Both the position numbers and the translations under genes were made by a program. Shown here piece by piece: positions 1-12,200 of a stretch of DNA of 64,000 nucleotides. Numbering within the stretch: the stretch's first letter is position 1; each line of letters starts with the position of its first letter. The notes under the pieces are model-generated. The model was given only the letters and a program-made list of their open reading frames with translations, was not told the DNA's origin and ran no database searches. Source of the DNA: Cinnamomum chago (Eukaryota > Streptophyta > Magnoliopsida > Laurales > Lauraceae); the NCBI GenBank assembly GCA_038049695.1, contig CP142456.1, positions 67,731,922 to 67,795,921 on the forward strand. The letters are read 5' to 3'.

Positions 1-261
1 GGGTAAGAATCCCTAGGAAATTAAATGCATAAATGGATTCATGGACTAATGTTATGTTCATGATACACTGCATAGCGTGTTGCAGAATGCCTTGCATAAG
101 AGCATACTTGCCTCTCATCTCCATCATTTGTTCAGTGACAACACTAAATCAAGCATCGGAGAGCCTTCAGATGACGATAGTCAGGGTCTCTTATCTCTAT
201 TTCTTCTTTCCTTTCAGGTCCTAAGGCGATCTATCTTCCCCAAAGAAGCTTAAACAACAAA
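1..261. other. Unassigned sequence left of the duplicated block
   Basis: This stretch has no counterpart beside the second copy of the duplicated block. The similarity between the two copies begins near 262. I see no coding signal or repeat ends here. Confidence 0.5.
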
Positions 262-445
262 TCACAAGTCTTACACCAACCTAATCTGAGTCCTAAACTT
301 TTAGGCACCCACAAATACAATCGGAAAGAACAAAGGCGAAAGAGATAAGATCGATTATACCCACAGAAGCACCAAAATCGAAGACCTAACAAAACAGAAT
401 CACCCATAATCAAAAGAAACCCTAGAAACCACATACGATCTAGAT

Positions 446-640
446 CTAATGTGCAACAAAAAAGGCCCCAATCCGTTGGCGTCCGATCGGCCTGTTTCGA
501 ATGCGGAGGAGACAAGCGTGGGTTTGCTTGAGCTGGTGAATGCTTTTGTTGATTTGTAGGCAAAATCTGAGAAGGGATTGGGTATTGAAAAATTGGTGAG
601 AAGGCAAAGAGAAACAACGCTCGGATGAGTAACTAATGCA
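446..640 (-). pseudogene. Possible PPR-protein N-terminal fragment
   Basis: One minus-strand frame reads NKSIHQLKQTHACLLR, close to the K-x-LxQLKQIHAxLL signature near the start of plant PLS-class pentatricopeptide repeat proteins. PPR proteins act in organelle RNA processing. No repeat units follow and the frame soon runs into unrelated sequence, so this is at best a truncated remnant. The same piece lies at 50151-50360 in copy 2. The assignment rests on one short motif. Confidence 0.3.
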
Positions 641-909
641 GACTCTGTTTCTTGATGGATATGAAGATTGCCAAGAAGATGGCGGATTCTCCCAAAGTCG
701 CCAACGAAAAAAAACCTTACCCGCAAGCGAAAAAAGGGAAATGATAAAAAATGTCCTAGACACATCTTATATAAGGAGGGTTAAATTCGCCATTCCACCT
801 TTTTCGTCACGCCGTCTAGGTTTAATACAAAATAAGTCCAAGCTACTAGTTTTTTTAGGGTAAAGGTAGGTATTTTGTTATCATCCCAACAACAAACCAT
901 ATCAAAAAG

Positions 910-1531
910 ACCCTCTCCTTGGAGAAGATGAACGGTGAGGAGAGTGGCCCCATTCGGCAGACCTCCTTCTCCGGCGAAGAGCGGCAGAAGGAGCGATGGA
1001 CGGTGGCTGTCTACAAAAAACGAAAACCAGCCACCCGTACTTCTTCGATTGCTGAAGTTCTGCGATTGTCTTCTTCAAGCAGCAAATCACTTTACAAGTC
1101 CGGCAACATTAACCAGAGACCGGATCCTCTTCTCCAGTCTTCCTCTCTGCAAGCTTTCAATGGCCAAGCAAATCAGAACCCGATCTTAACTATTATGCGA
1201 TTATTCTGTAACCGGGTACCAAGCCCCAACGTCACCGGAGATCAAACAACCTTCTCTAGAATACTCAAAGTCTCCATAGACTCTGTCTCTCACTCTCTCC
1301 TCTGATCTGCAAATCAACAGAACCCAATAATATGAACCGGCAAAGAGCAGTTGTCTTCGCTCCGATCTTCTTCTCCCGTGATCTTCTGCAAATTGGTGTG
1401 GCCCACCGATCAGATCTTCTGATCTCTGCAATTCTGCAATTGATCTGGCCGGAAACCTACACCTTTGCAAATTATATCGCAAGCGGCCCACCACAGATCT
1501 CATTATCGTCCCTCTTCTCCAAGGAGAGGGT
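910..1531. repeat. Inverted-repeat-bounded element, ~620 bp (copy 1)
   Basis: The 18-mer ACCCTCTCCTTGGAGAAG at 910-927 is matched exactly by its reverse complement at 1514-1531. Weaker inverted similarity continues about 20 bp inward. I cannot find a clear target-site duplication. Short open frames inside are not conserved in register between the two genomic copies, so I treat the unit as a non-autonomous foldback or MITE-like element. The counterpart is 50663-51284. Confidence 0.5.
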
Positions 1532-1969
1532 GGTTGTGAAATATAATTTTTTGTATTTGTAAAGAAGCCCTTTTGCTTTTCTTTTATTCATTATAGGGAA
1601 GCAGTGAGAGCTGACCTGATAATTTTAAAGCAGGGACAGGGTGAAACAACATTCTCCTGTTTCAAGTCTCAGTCTGGTCCACAAGGGACCTCTCCATACC
1701 TGACCTACCTCTGGGATGAACTTCAAACAAGTACACACACAACTATTTTATTTACCATAAAAGAAGTACATACAACTATTTATTTATTTTAACTAGCACT
1801 TCACAAGGCATCTACTTCAAAGATGAATGATTAGTCTACCAATCTCCATCTACTTCAAAGATACTTTCCTGACATTATAACTACTAAAATAACTAGAGTT
1901 CTAAACAAGACATTGAATCCTTTTGATTCTGAATTATTTGTTCCAAACTCTCAGCCAATCCTTCTGTAA

Positions 1970-2272
1970 TCACTTCTTCTTGTAGCATTCCATGACCCAA
2001 GAGCCATAAGCACAGCACACAAGATTCAAGCTTGCAAAGCCAGCTCCTTTTACCAACTCCTCTAATTGTTTCTCAGTTCTTTCCTTTCCTCCAGGGTTAT
2101 AAGCTAACATAAGCATGTCAAGCTGGAAGACATATTTCGCAGTGAGATTGGTCTCAGGGGCTACCGGGAGGATCGACTCAACGATAATCATCTTTCCAGA
2201 GTCCGGAAGGGCTTTGTAACAATTCTTCAAAAGTTTCAAGCAGTGCTCATCGCTCCAATCATGAAGTATCCA
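1970..2272 (-). CDS. COMT-like: COMT-like copy 1, exon 4
   Basis: Encodes residues 268-367 and a TGA stop. It begins WILHDWSD, which contains the catalytic histidine, and carries [11 protein letters not shown] and the C-terminal [11 protein letters not shown]. The acceptor is TTGCAG. Intron 3 before it is 1.9 kb. Confidence 0.93.
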   Translation of the reverse strand, partial: WILHDWSDEHCLKLLKNCYKALPDSGKMIIVESILPVAPETNLTAKYVFQLDMLMLAYNPGGKERTEKQLEELVKGAGFASLNLVCCAYGSWVMECYKKK

Positions 2273-5200
2273 CTGCAATTTCGAACACCTTGTTAAATTC
2301 TAATAAAAGAGTATAAAACCCAAAAAGACGATGAAGCCCCCCTTTGGGAGGAGACAAGTAGATTAATTAATCAAGAGTCGTTTAACTACATGATGGGAAT
2401 TGCACACTTTCTTGGAAAAGGAAGGTTTTGTTATAGCAATTTCGAATTCCTTGAGACATTTTCTTGGGAGTTGATTGACTAAAGGCTTTGTCTTCCACGT
2501 GACTATCTACTTCAGCGGTTTCTCCACAAAAATATTTTTTGCTTACACCTCTTAAATTAGAGGCATGCGACAAGTCTTTCTCAAAATAAAATTCCTAAAT
2601 AGAGTTTTAGATTAGTGGCCAAGTGGGCTTTTCTTCGTTCCGATGACCATAAATCTAATTACGAAACGAGAGCGGCTGATGCCACAACACAATCTTCTCT
2701 TTCCGCATTCCTTTTTTTTTTAAGGCCGATATATCTTTATATAAAATTATGTAAAAGGACATCTACAAAAGTCTCATCCTCCCCGACTTCTTTCTGCAAT
2801 CAACCACACGGACCCCCACCCCAATCTGAAGCCTCGCCGTTGCCAGCAACCCCTCCGGTAGCACCGCTGGAGGGGGAGAGGGACAAAGACAGGGAGAGGG
2901 CAGCTAGTAGGGCGACGGGTGAAGGGTGGCGGGTAGGGAGAGGGAAAGAGAGGGAGGGAGATGGAGAGAGACAAGGAGACGGAGAGCGAGAGATAGGTTG
3001 GCGGGTAGGGTAGGGCAGGGAGAGGAGAGGAGAGGGAGGGAGGGAGAGGCAGGGAGGAGTTGAAGAGAGCGCGGCGGGCAGTGGCAGGAGAGGGAGAAAG
3101 TAGGGAAGAAGGGGAATGAACTGATAAAATGAGGGTGGAGGGGTTTGAGTATTTTGGGAACTGGTTTGTGAAGAAAGAAAATTTGAGATTTTCTTAACTT
3201 AAGTGGGGTGTGTAGAGAGAAGGCACGTGGAAAGAGGAGCTTTGGTTGTAGCATTAGCAACTCTCTTATGAAATAGCTATGTTTACTCTTTTTTTTTTTT
3301 TTTAGTTTTTGTTAAAACAGCAGCTATGTTTACTTGAAATTGGTTTTGGAAACGAAAAAAACAATCATGAGTTAGTTGCAACTTGTGGTGTACATGTCCA
3401 GACACATGAATTGTCATTTATGTGTAAAATTGGTCTTATAGATCGAATAGAAGCAAAGATGCCAATTTGCATATTTATTGAGGTCAACGTTCACCATCGC
3501 TCCTGAACGGTCATAATTATGGTCGAGCCCTTGCCCTCACTATAAAACTATTGTTCTGCTGTTTTCAATCAATAATTGTTTTGGGGGTAAGTGGTAGCTC
3601 CATAAGGTGTAAGATCCTAAAAGTGGTATCAGAGCCTGGTAAATTGGGTATTCGAGTCACATGACATGCATTTTGTGAATTGCTGTCATCGTCGTCGTCA
3701 TCATCATCAAAGCCTTGTCTCAACTTGGGTCTGCTACATGAATTCAACTTCTCCATCCCGATTTAAGATATAATGCCGAGGCAAGAGCATGTTTGGCATA
3801 GTTTTCACACAAGCCCAAATGAATATCAATCTCTGTAGATGAATTTTTCAGCCCAATGAAAAATGAGTTGGGCCGAGACAGTAACAATCTCAGGCTTATG
3901 GATAACCAGGTGTTTCTTGGGCTAAATGAACTCATCCCCAACAACCCAATTTGAAACACTGTATGGCTGTCCACCTTGGGCTATGCTTAAAACTACTGAG
4001 GTGATAAAAGAGATGCAAGGGCCCATTGCAGTGGGAAATTTAAACTATTTCCCATTGCAGTGGGTCCTCCAGACACTCATGTGATGTGTATTATGAATAT
4101 GATTTCCACACAGTTAAAAATAATTAGTTCCAAGAAACAAGATTAGTAACCAGATTGAGCTCTCACCTTCATGAAAATGACTTCACCACTTGGGACACTC
4201 ACAAACATATCTCCCCCAACATGCTCCACACCTAGTAAAGTTTGATTATAAGGAAAGGGTGAAACAATATTTCTAATATAGATTAGAAGGAAATGAGTAC
4301 AGGATCACAATCCTACCATCAAGTGCAGGTGCTCCAGCGACAACGTGTGGCAGATCGTAATTAATACCCTTAATATGTGGGTACCTAGAGATGATCGCAT
4401 TAAGTGTAGCTCCAACCCCACCACCCACATCAACCACCTCCTTAAGTCCTTCAAAGCCCTTGTATGTCTCTAGGATCTTCTTCATGACGATTGTAGTGTG
4501 ATTCAACATACCCTTATTGAAAACATTGTTGAACCTGGGGTCTGTGGCAGGGTACTCGAAGGCATTCATACCATAGGCTTTGTCGAATGGAACTCCACCT
4601 TCAAGAACTGCATCTTTCAAATAATACCTAGAATCACAGAAAATAAAGAGTGAATGTTTGCATCAAAATACCTCCTAGACTCTGAATTTCACCAGAGTAC
4701 TTATCATTGGCAAATTTATGGGAGAAAGCTTTTTATATAGTTTTTATGCATTCTAGAGATGAAAATTACCCTTTCATCTACAATAAATGCGGTTATACCG
4801 ATGAGTCTCATTTGATGTCGCCGCCTGAAAATTTGAAACAAGGATTTTCCACATTGGAAAGGAGGAATATCTTAAGCTTTTCCCATATTGGAAAAATGGG
4901 TTCTTGGATGTGGGAAATCGTAAAGCATTTCCAACATTCAAGTTTGGCAAACTAGTGACTCAAAACCCAATTTTAAAAAATTGACTCGGAAAGTCATGTT
5001 TTAAAAAATTTTATTTTTAAGTATATAAAAAATGAAATAAATACTTTATTATTATTTCTAATATACTAAAGTAGGCTTATGTTTCAAAAATTGTAGTTAA
5101 ACATATTCTAATAATTTACATTATACAAGAGGGCAAGCATGAAATTTACACATAAAATACAATGAAGATACATAGATTAGAATCCCAACCTATTGGATTT

Positions 5201-6192
5201 TAGATTAGACACCGTATTCTTTAACTCAGGTATATAAGGTCTTTACCACAACAAAATAAATAAATAAATAAATGCAAAGGACAAGTGATGGTGATAGAGA
5301 TCTCTCAATAGTTAATTCACATAGAAAAGTAAAAAGGACATGTCTGTTTTAGTCTTTTGCCTCTGGTTTATCTCATGCACTAAAGAGAGTAAAGTTCTCT
5401 TAACAACTACAGAGAGTAAAGTTCTCTTAACAACTATGGGAAAGTTTCAAGTGCAACACTTCCTTTTTTATATATGAAGATAAGAAAGTGTACCTCACCC
5501 TATGTATTTGAAAAATAACTTTTGTACTTAAAAATCTCAATTATGGAAGTGTCTCTCACCCTATGGTAAGGGATAGATGCACTTAAAACTTTCCTAACAA
5601 CTACATCTATGAATCTTTCTTTGGAACTTTTGCCACATGAGAAAGGGGGGTTGTTTGCATGAATGCACGAGGGTAAAGTGTACGGCATTAACCAATGGAT
5701 AGAAGCAAGAGAAATTCTATATGCATCCTTTTTTTGCTAAGCGCACTCACATTTAAAAAAAATCACTGTTTATAAAGGATTGTGGGTGTGCTTAGTAAAA
5801 TATATGGGTGCAAATAGAATTTCTCTAAAAGCAAGGGTGCAGAAAAAATTAGCAGATATGTAAAACCAATCCGATCCAAACTGATCTGCCGATTTTTAAC
5901 CGAATCGAAGTTTAATGGATTGGTGACGGATTGAAAATCTTATAATACATTAGCAACGGATTGGTGACAAATTTCATCCTCAATCCGCAGATTCAATCCG
6001 ATCCGTTGACATTAAATATACATAAAAAAAAAAACTTACGGCTTGTTTGGCAACTCTACCCTTAGAGTCAAGTAAGGTAAAACCCCCATTTCTATAAAAA
6101 AAAATCCCACCAAAACACTTTACTTCAAATTTCCCACCATATTTTTAAAAAAAAAAAAGTCAAAAACTAACCTCATTTCTCTACTAAAAGAC

Positions 6193-6233
<41 letters not shown>

Positions 6234-9200
6234 ACTTCACTTTTCAATGAAAAAAGTAAAAAGATTCCATTACAAACAACTAAAAATAAAATACAATTAT
6301 AACCCACTTATATTTTATTATTTATTTAAAATAACATTTACTCCACTCAACTTTATTAGTAAAGCCCTTAAACAGACCCTGATACGGGGCCTAAATATAA
6401 GTTAAGAGGTCTAAATATAAATGAAGAAGAAACTTCAAGGGAAAAAATGTAAGAGCTCAAGGTTTCAATAGATGGAATGTGATTTTTATGAATTTAACAT
6501 CATGTTTGGCTTTATTTGTTTATTAGATCTCTTTTGATTGTAATATAGATAAAAACGGCTCTTTGTATTGATCAATTGGGTAGCTTCCGGGACAAAAAAA
6601 CATATTTGTAATTTATATTTTTTCGCAGATTGTTAGCTTGTATGCTTAAACTCTTTACAACATATTTGATTTCTTTCGTTAACATTAGATTCAACGGATT
6701 GAACAGATTAGACCGATCTGATCCGATCCTCCACAAATCAGATCGGATCAGTTTGGTTTTTAATAGCCATGGATTGGTGACTGATTCCAAATCCATCAAT
6801 CCGTAAGGTAACGGATTTGAGACAGATTAGGCCTAATCCGTACCAATCCGATCCGTGTACACCCCTAGATGGAAGTATTTTTTTTACTTTTACTAATGAA
6901 ATCAGGATGAATCAAGAAGATGCAGAGAACGATTCATAAGAGTGGTTTAATATTCCATAGTTGAATGTATATATGAATAGGGAAAAAATGTTTGCATACT
7001 TGAGAAGGGGTGAGATGGACAAAATATAAAATACAGATTGCATACGGGGGCAAAGATGAACAGTTTTTCTTTCTTTCTTTCTAATTTTATTTGAATAATA
7101 TATGAAGTTTTTTGTAACTTGTTAGTAAAAAAGATGAAGATAAAGGCATGCTTGTTTCTCAGATTCTTTCTGGGTTCATCTTTTCTTTATGATCAATTAA
7201 TTTCTTTTTTTTAGTTGAAGCAGAAAGTGAATAAAGGTTCAAAAACCCTAACAAACTCATTCTTAAACAAAAAAAAAAAAAAAAAAAGATCTGTATATAC
7301 AGCTATTATATACTCAGCTAGCTCATGGGCGAAGTCAACGAGTTTTCCTACAATGCTTAAAGAAAAAGAAGTATAAAAAAAATACAAAACTTGTCCACTT
7401 CATGAAACTCACTGTGTCACCATGCATGTTACACAAAAACTCAGAACGAGTGAAGTCGGATCAGGTCTATTTTTAATCTGAGCTTCCCCTGTTTTTGACT
7501 TGGTCCCTCTTTAAAACATCATGATAAGACCAAGTCACAAGTTTTTTTTTTTTTTTGAAGAGTAATTTATATTTTTTGAAGAGTATTTTTTTTTTTTTGA
7601 AGAGTCACAAGTTGACTTCGAGTTCGCCAACCTTGCCAATATGGGAGCCATTTTCTCTATGGGAAGAAAGGGTTTACAATATGAAAAACATAAAGGAATT
7701 TCCATATGAGAAATCTCTAAAAAGACTTTCCAAAGCTAGTGCCAAAGATCTTCCTTCCCCAGCTTAGGAGCTCAAATTTTCACCAAGTTGTAGTTGAGGA
7801 AGACTACCTTTGAGAAGAAGATGATGATTGAGTTGGCTCCATATTATTTTGAGAAAAAATTTCAAAGGCTTTTCATATGGGAAAATCCCATATTTTCCCC
7901 GATTTTCAAATGGGAAAAACTCCCATACCCTGAGAACTGCCTATAGATTTTCCATAGGAGAAACCCTTCTTTCCTCGTTCCCCATATGGGGAAAATGCAA
8001 AAGATTTCCTATAAGGGCGATCCTCATTTGGAATATGGAAGAATCACTTTATGAAATTTATAGGTGGGTGGCTTAAGTAAAGTTCAACTTAGCAGGCTAA
8101 TCACTTTTAATATATGATACTCATCCTTAGAGAATATATGAAGCATTCTCTTCTGTAAATATACAAATGATACGTACTCAAACTGAGATTCAGAGTCTAC
8201 GGGATATTTTGATGAAATGTCGAAATAAAAAAAGAAATAAGAGAGCAATTAGGAAGGCTCTTTGATATCTCATCATATAAACTTTTGGAATCCGGTTCCC
8301 CAGTTTCATTGAAATTGGAAAACACTGTTTCACGCATTCCACATTCGCCACCTGCATAAAATGCATTCATGTCTTATGTTGTGTTTTGTACTGTGATGTA
8401 TGCAACTAGAAATTTAATAAAGGTGGCAAATGTGAATTGGGTGAAACAATGTTTCCTTGTTTCAACGAAATAGGAGATCCGGACTCAAATTTAAGGGCCT
8501 ATGCTTGGCTGAACATAGCACAAAGTACTGCATATCTAGTAAATCTGGGTTGGGCATGAGCTGTTGTGCAATTCTGGGCCTAATTATTGGCTGAGATAAG
8601 CAAATGGTTTGCCCTTGGACTAGCTTACTGGCCTGGTTTTATGTAAGGGTAATTTTATCTTTTTAGCAAAATATCGAGTTGTATACCTAATATAGTGGAT
8701 TTCTTTTCTTGTACATGAGACCAATGGTAAGCTATGCTAGTCATAAACTACCCTATTCAGAGTTCTAGGGTGCTCCACTTCGGCGCCCCATCATAGGACC
8801 TCCATCTGTGCTTTACCAGCGTACGCACTGCTGTAATCCACTCTATAGGACACTCCAATACGCCACCTCTGTGCTCTGCGCAGCTGCCAAAGGTGAGGTT
8901 CCTGGCAACTGTGGTGAGATTAGAGATGTCAAATGGGTGAACCGGGCCGGCCCAGCCCGCTAGTCAACGGGCCGTGGCCCGGCACGGCCCGCAAGGCACG
9001 GCCCGTGACATGGGCCGTGCTGGGCCGAGGAGGCTGGGCCCGTTGGCCCGTTTGGCCCGGGCCCGCCTGGCACGTGGGCTGCCCTCTGTGGCCCGCCAGG
9101 ATGGGCCCGCCAGGCACGGCCCGCTCCAGCCCGACTGTAGTTGGGAAAAATGGTTCTTAGCAAGTTTTGGCCAGACTTGGATTAACTCAGTCAAAGCGCA

Positions 9201-12200
9201 GTAAAGAAATGGGCCATTTGTGAAAATCTCCAATGATCTGGCCCTTGAAAGATTGACTCTCTGTCAGTAAGCCGGAGCCTGAGGCTTATCTAAACCTAAA
9301 GCATCATCCAGATGGGCCAGGGTTTTGGTCCAATCTATTCAAAATCAGAACTTCCCAGGCTCAATTGTGGCCAATGGACAGCTTGCTCTCTATCCTATCT
9401 TTCATTTGACAGAGTCCTCAAGGCCTAGAGTAGAGTCCTCTGGTGAAATATACAAATGGTAACACATTTCCCATCCTAGAGAAATCTATAGGGAGACATT
9501 GAGATCTCTATCCATCACAGTCATGTCAGTATCATCATCTTTGATTGGGATTTCAGTGTTTCCTTGTGTGGTAATTGGTATCCACCCAATTCTGATATGT
9601 GTATATCCCTCGTGACCTTATAAAATCCTTTGCCCATCCTTTGCCGAAAAGGCAATTTCAAAATGTCAGTAGTAAGATGCTTTTGGTTGATTCCTGACAC
9701 CTCTCTAACTCCACCAAACTTAACCTTTTGTGGGCCTACGAGTACAAGGTCATTACAACCTGGGAGAATGCATCAACTAAAGACTCCCAACTCCCGAGTC
9801 CACCCAAATGTGAAGATAGCTATTAGCTTTCAACTTCTTGGGCCTAAAGCAAAGGCCTTTGTGAAAGCCATTGCTTGAATGTTTCTCTGGACATTTTAAA
9901 AAGCATGAACAAAGACCCACCTAATGGCTTTATATGGATGTAATCCAGCAAGGTGGTGGCTGTGGCTCCCCTTGGTCATAATTGAACACTGCATGCTAAA
10001 TATATATAACATAATATAATCAACAAAGTTTTTTAATATTTTTAATCTTCTAAAAGTTTCAAAAATAAGAAAAATAAGAAAGAAAGAAAGAAAAAAAACA
10101 AAGAAATAAAGAAATAAAGAAAAAAAAAAAAAAAAAAACAGACCAGGCCCAGCAGGCCCGCCTGGCCCGGCCCGCTCATGGGCCGTGCCGTGCCAGGGGT
10201 TTTTCCTGGCAGGCCGTGCCGGCCCGGCCCGCTAGCTGGGGCGGGCCGTGCCAGCCCGGCCCGTGGCACGGGTGGGCCAAAACCTGAGGCGGGCCGGCAC
10301 GGCCCGTTTGACATCTCTAGGTGAGATGAGATGCCCTTTATCACTTTGGTTGTCTCTATTTCCCAAAAAAACAAAAAAGAGAAAGTTTGATTGTCCGTCA
10401 TGGTGGTGGACCTGTATTTTCAAGAGAGTCTATGGGGTTGATCCTCGATGTATATATTAACCGAGTCTCCAATCAAGAAATTTCCTGTCGTAGGCCTCAT
10501 AGAACTTCGATGCAATACTTACCCACATGAAATCACATTAACTTGTCCCAAGCTGTACATCAGGTGCTCGGATCATGGGTGTGTGAGTGAAAATGCTTGT
10601 GTTCAAGTTTCCATTGCAGGGAGAAAGAAAAATGAAAAAAAAAAAAAAAAAGGGCAAATCACAGCTTACTTGCTTTTGGTTCTCTAAACGCATTTCTTCC
10701 TCTTGATCGATCATTTTAAATGTATTATTGTTTTTATTATTTTATCCTATAAATAGTCACACAACCATGCACCGTATAACCATCCCTAACTCAGAGCTAC
10801 AAATATGGAGAGGAAGATGCCTCACCTCTAATTTACCAATGGATTGTGGCCATATACTTTGGTTACCTCACTGTAGTCTGTAGCTTACAGTTAGGTTGGG
10901 GTAGAGAAGTAAAATGGGTCGGGCTGTGCCCAGTTAACGGCCTGCACCACGGCATAGCCCGTTTCATGGGCCGAGGGAACGGGCATGGTTGACTCGTTTC
11001 GGCATGGCCCGTTGTGGAAGGGTCCCCCCCCCCCGCAATTCTCATTTCTCACAAATTTATATAATTTTGTCACTCTCAAAAGCATTCAACTCTTTCACTC
11101 TCTCTAAGAAATTATTAGAGGCCAAAGATGAAGTCATCAAGAGATAAGATTAAAGGGGCCTTCAAAAATTTAGAGGTATTTATATCATTTAAATTCGAGA
11201 TTCCATATATATAAGTTTATAATATATTATATTAACTCTCATTTTCTCTCATTTCTTATCTTAATTATCACAAAAAAGGCAATTACTATTATTATTTTTA
11301 AATTTTATTTTTTGAAATATGACTGGACGATCTTCTAGAAGAGTTCCCACAAAATCTTCTTCCATTAATTTAGGGGGAAAAGAAGATTTTATTGAATTAG
11401 AAGATGAAGTAGGTGATTTACCAGCCCCCGTTTCCAAGTAGATCCCGAAAACCATCCAAGAGGAATAGAACTTCAAAAGTTTATAATATATATGAAATGT
11501 TTGAAGTTGTTGACGACGAAAAGAAAGTTCAAAAGGCCGAATGCAAAATTTGTAATAAGATTTATGGTGCCGAATCAATAGCAGGTACCGGACATTTGAT
11601 AAGACATAGGCAAAATTGTTTAGCCTTACATAAGCCGATGGATGCAGCTGCAGGGGGCCTGATTCATAGACCCAAAATTCTATTTCTGGTGGTAGTAATA
11701 GTAGTAGTAGTTTGTGTCTTTTTTCTTCTAATGCACAAAGTGCTAGACAAAATTTTGTTAAAATAATCACTACAAGAAATCTAGGCTGTTGTGACGAAAT
11801 TTAATGACGAATTTTTTTTTTTGTCTTAAAAGACCACCCAAAGAGGACGAAATATAAATTTTGTCATTTTTTTTCATTTTTTTTCAAAAGTATAGGAGAC
11901 TAAAACAAAATTTCGTCTGCTAAAATAAGGTGCCAACTTCATTTGTATTGGCGCCAATTATTTTAGCTCATTGGAGACGAACATTGTTGTCACAAATTTT
12001 TTTTTTGCGACGAATGTAATTCGTCACCAATAAGGATAAGTTATGGAAGACGAACATATTTTGTCACCAAAATAAGGTGCCAATTTCATTTGCTTTGGCG
12101 AGAATTATTTTAGCTCATTGGAGACGAACATTTTTGTCACAAAATATAATTTGTTTTTGCGGCGAACGTAATTCGTCACCAATAAGGATAAGTTATGGAA

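Noticed and set aside
2774-3260. Pro/Ser/Leu-rich minus-strand frames in COMT intron 3
   Set aside because: They follow a purine-rich tract, fall within a spliced intron and differ in copy 2.
3624-3635. TGGTATCAGAGC as the primer-binding site of an LTR retrotransposon
   Set aside because: No LTR or internal retroelement sequence flanks it; the surrounding A- and B-box-like motifs fit a SINE-like unit better, though this remains open.
8929-9233. Several overlapping Pro/Ala/Arg/Gly-rich open frames on both strands
   Set aside because: They are translations of the GC-rich CGGCCCG subterminal repeats of the hAT element.
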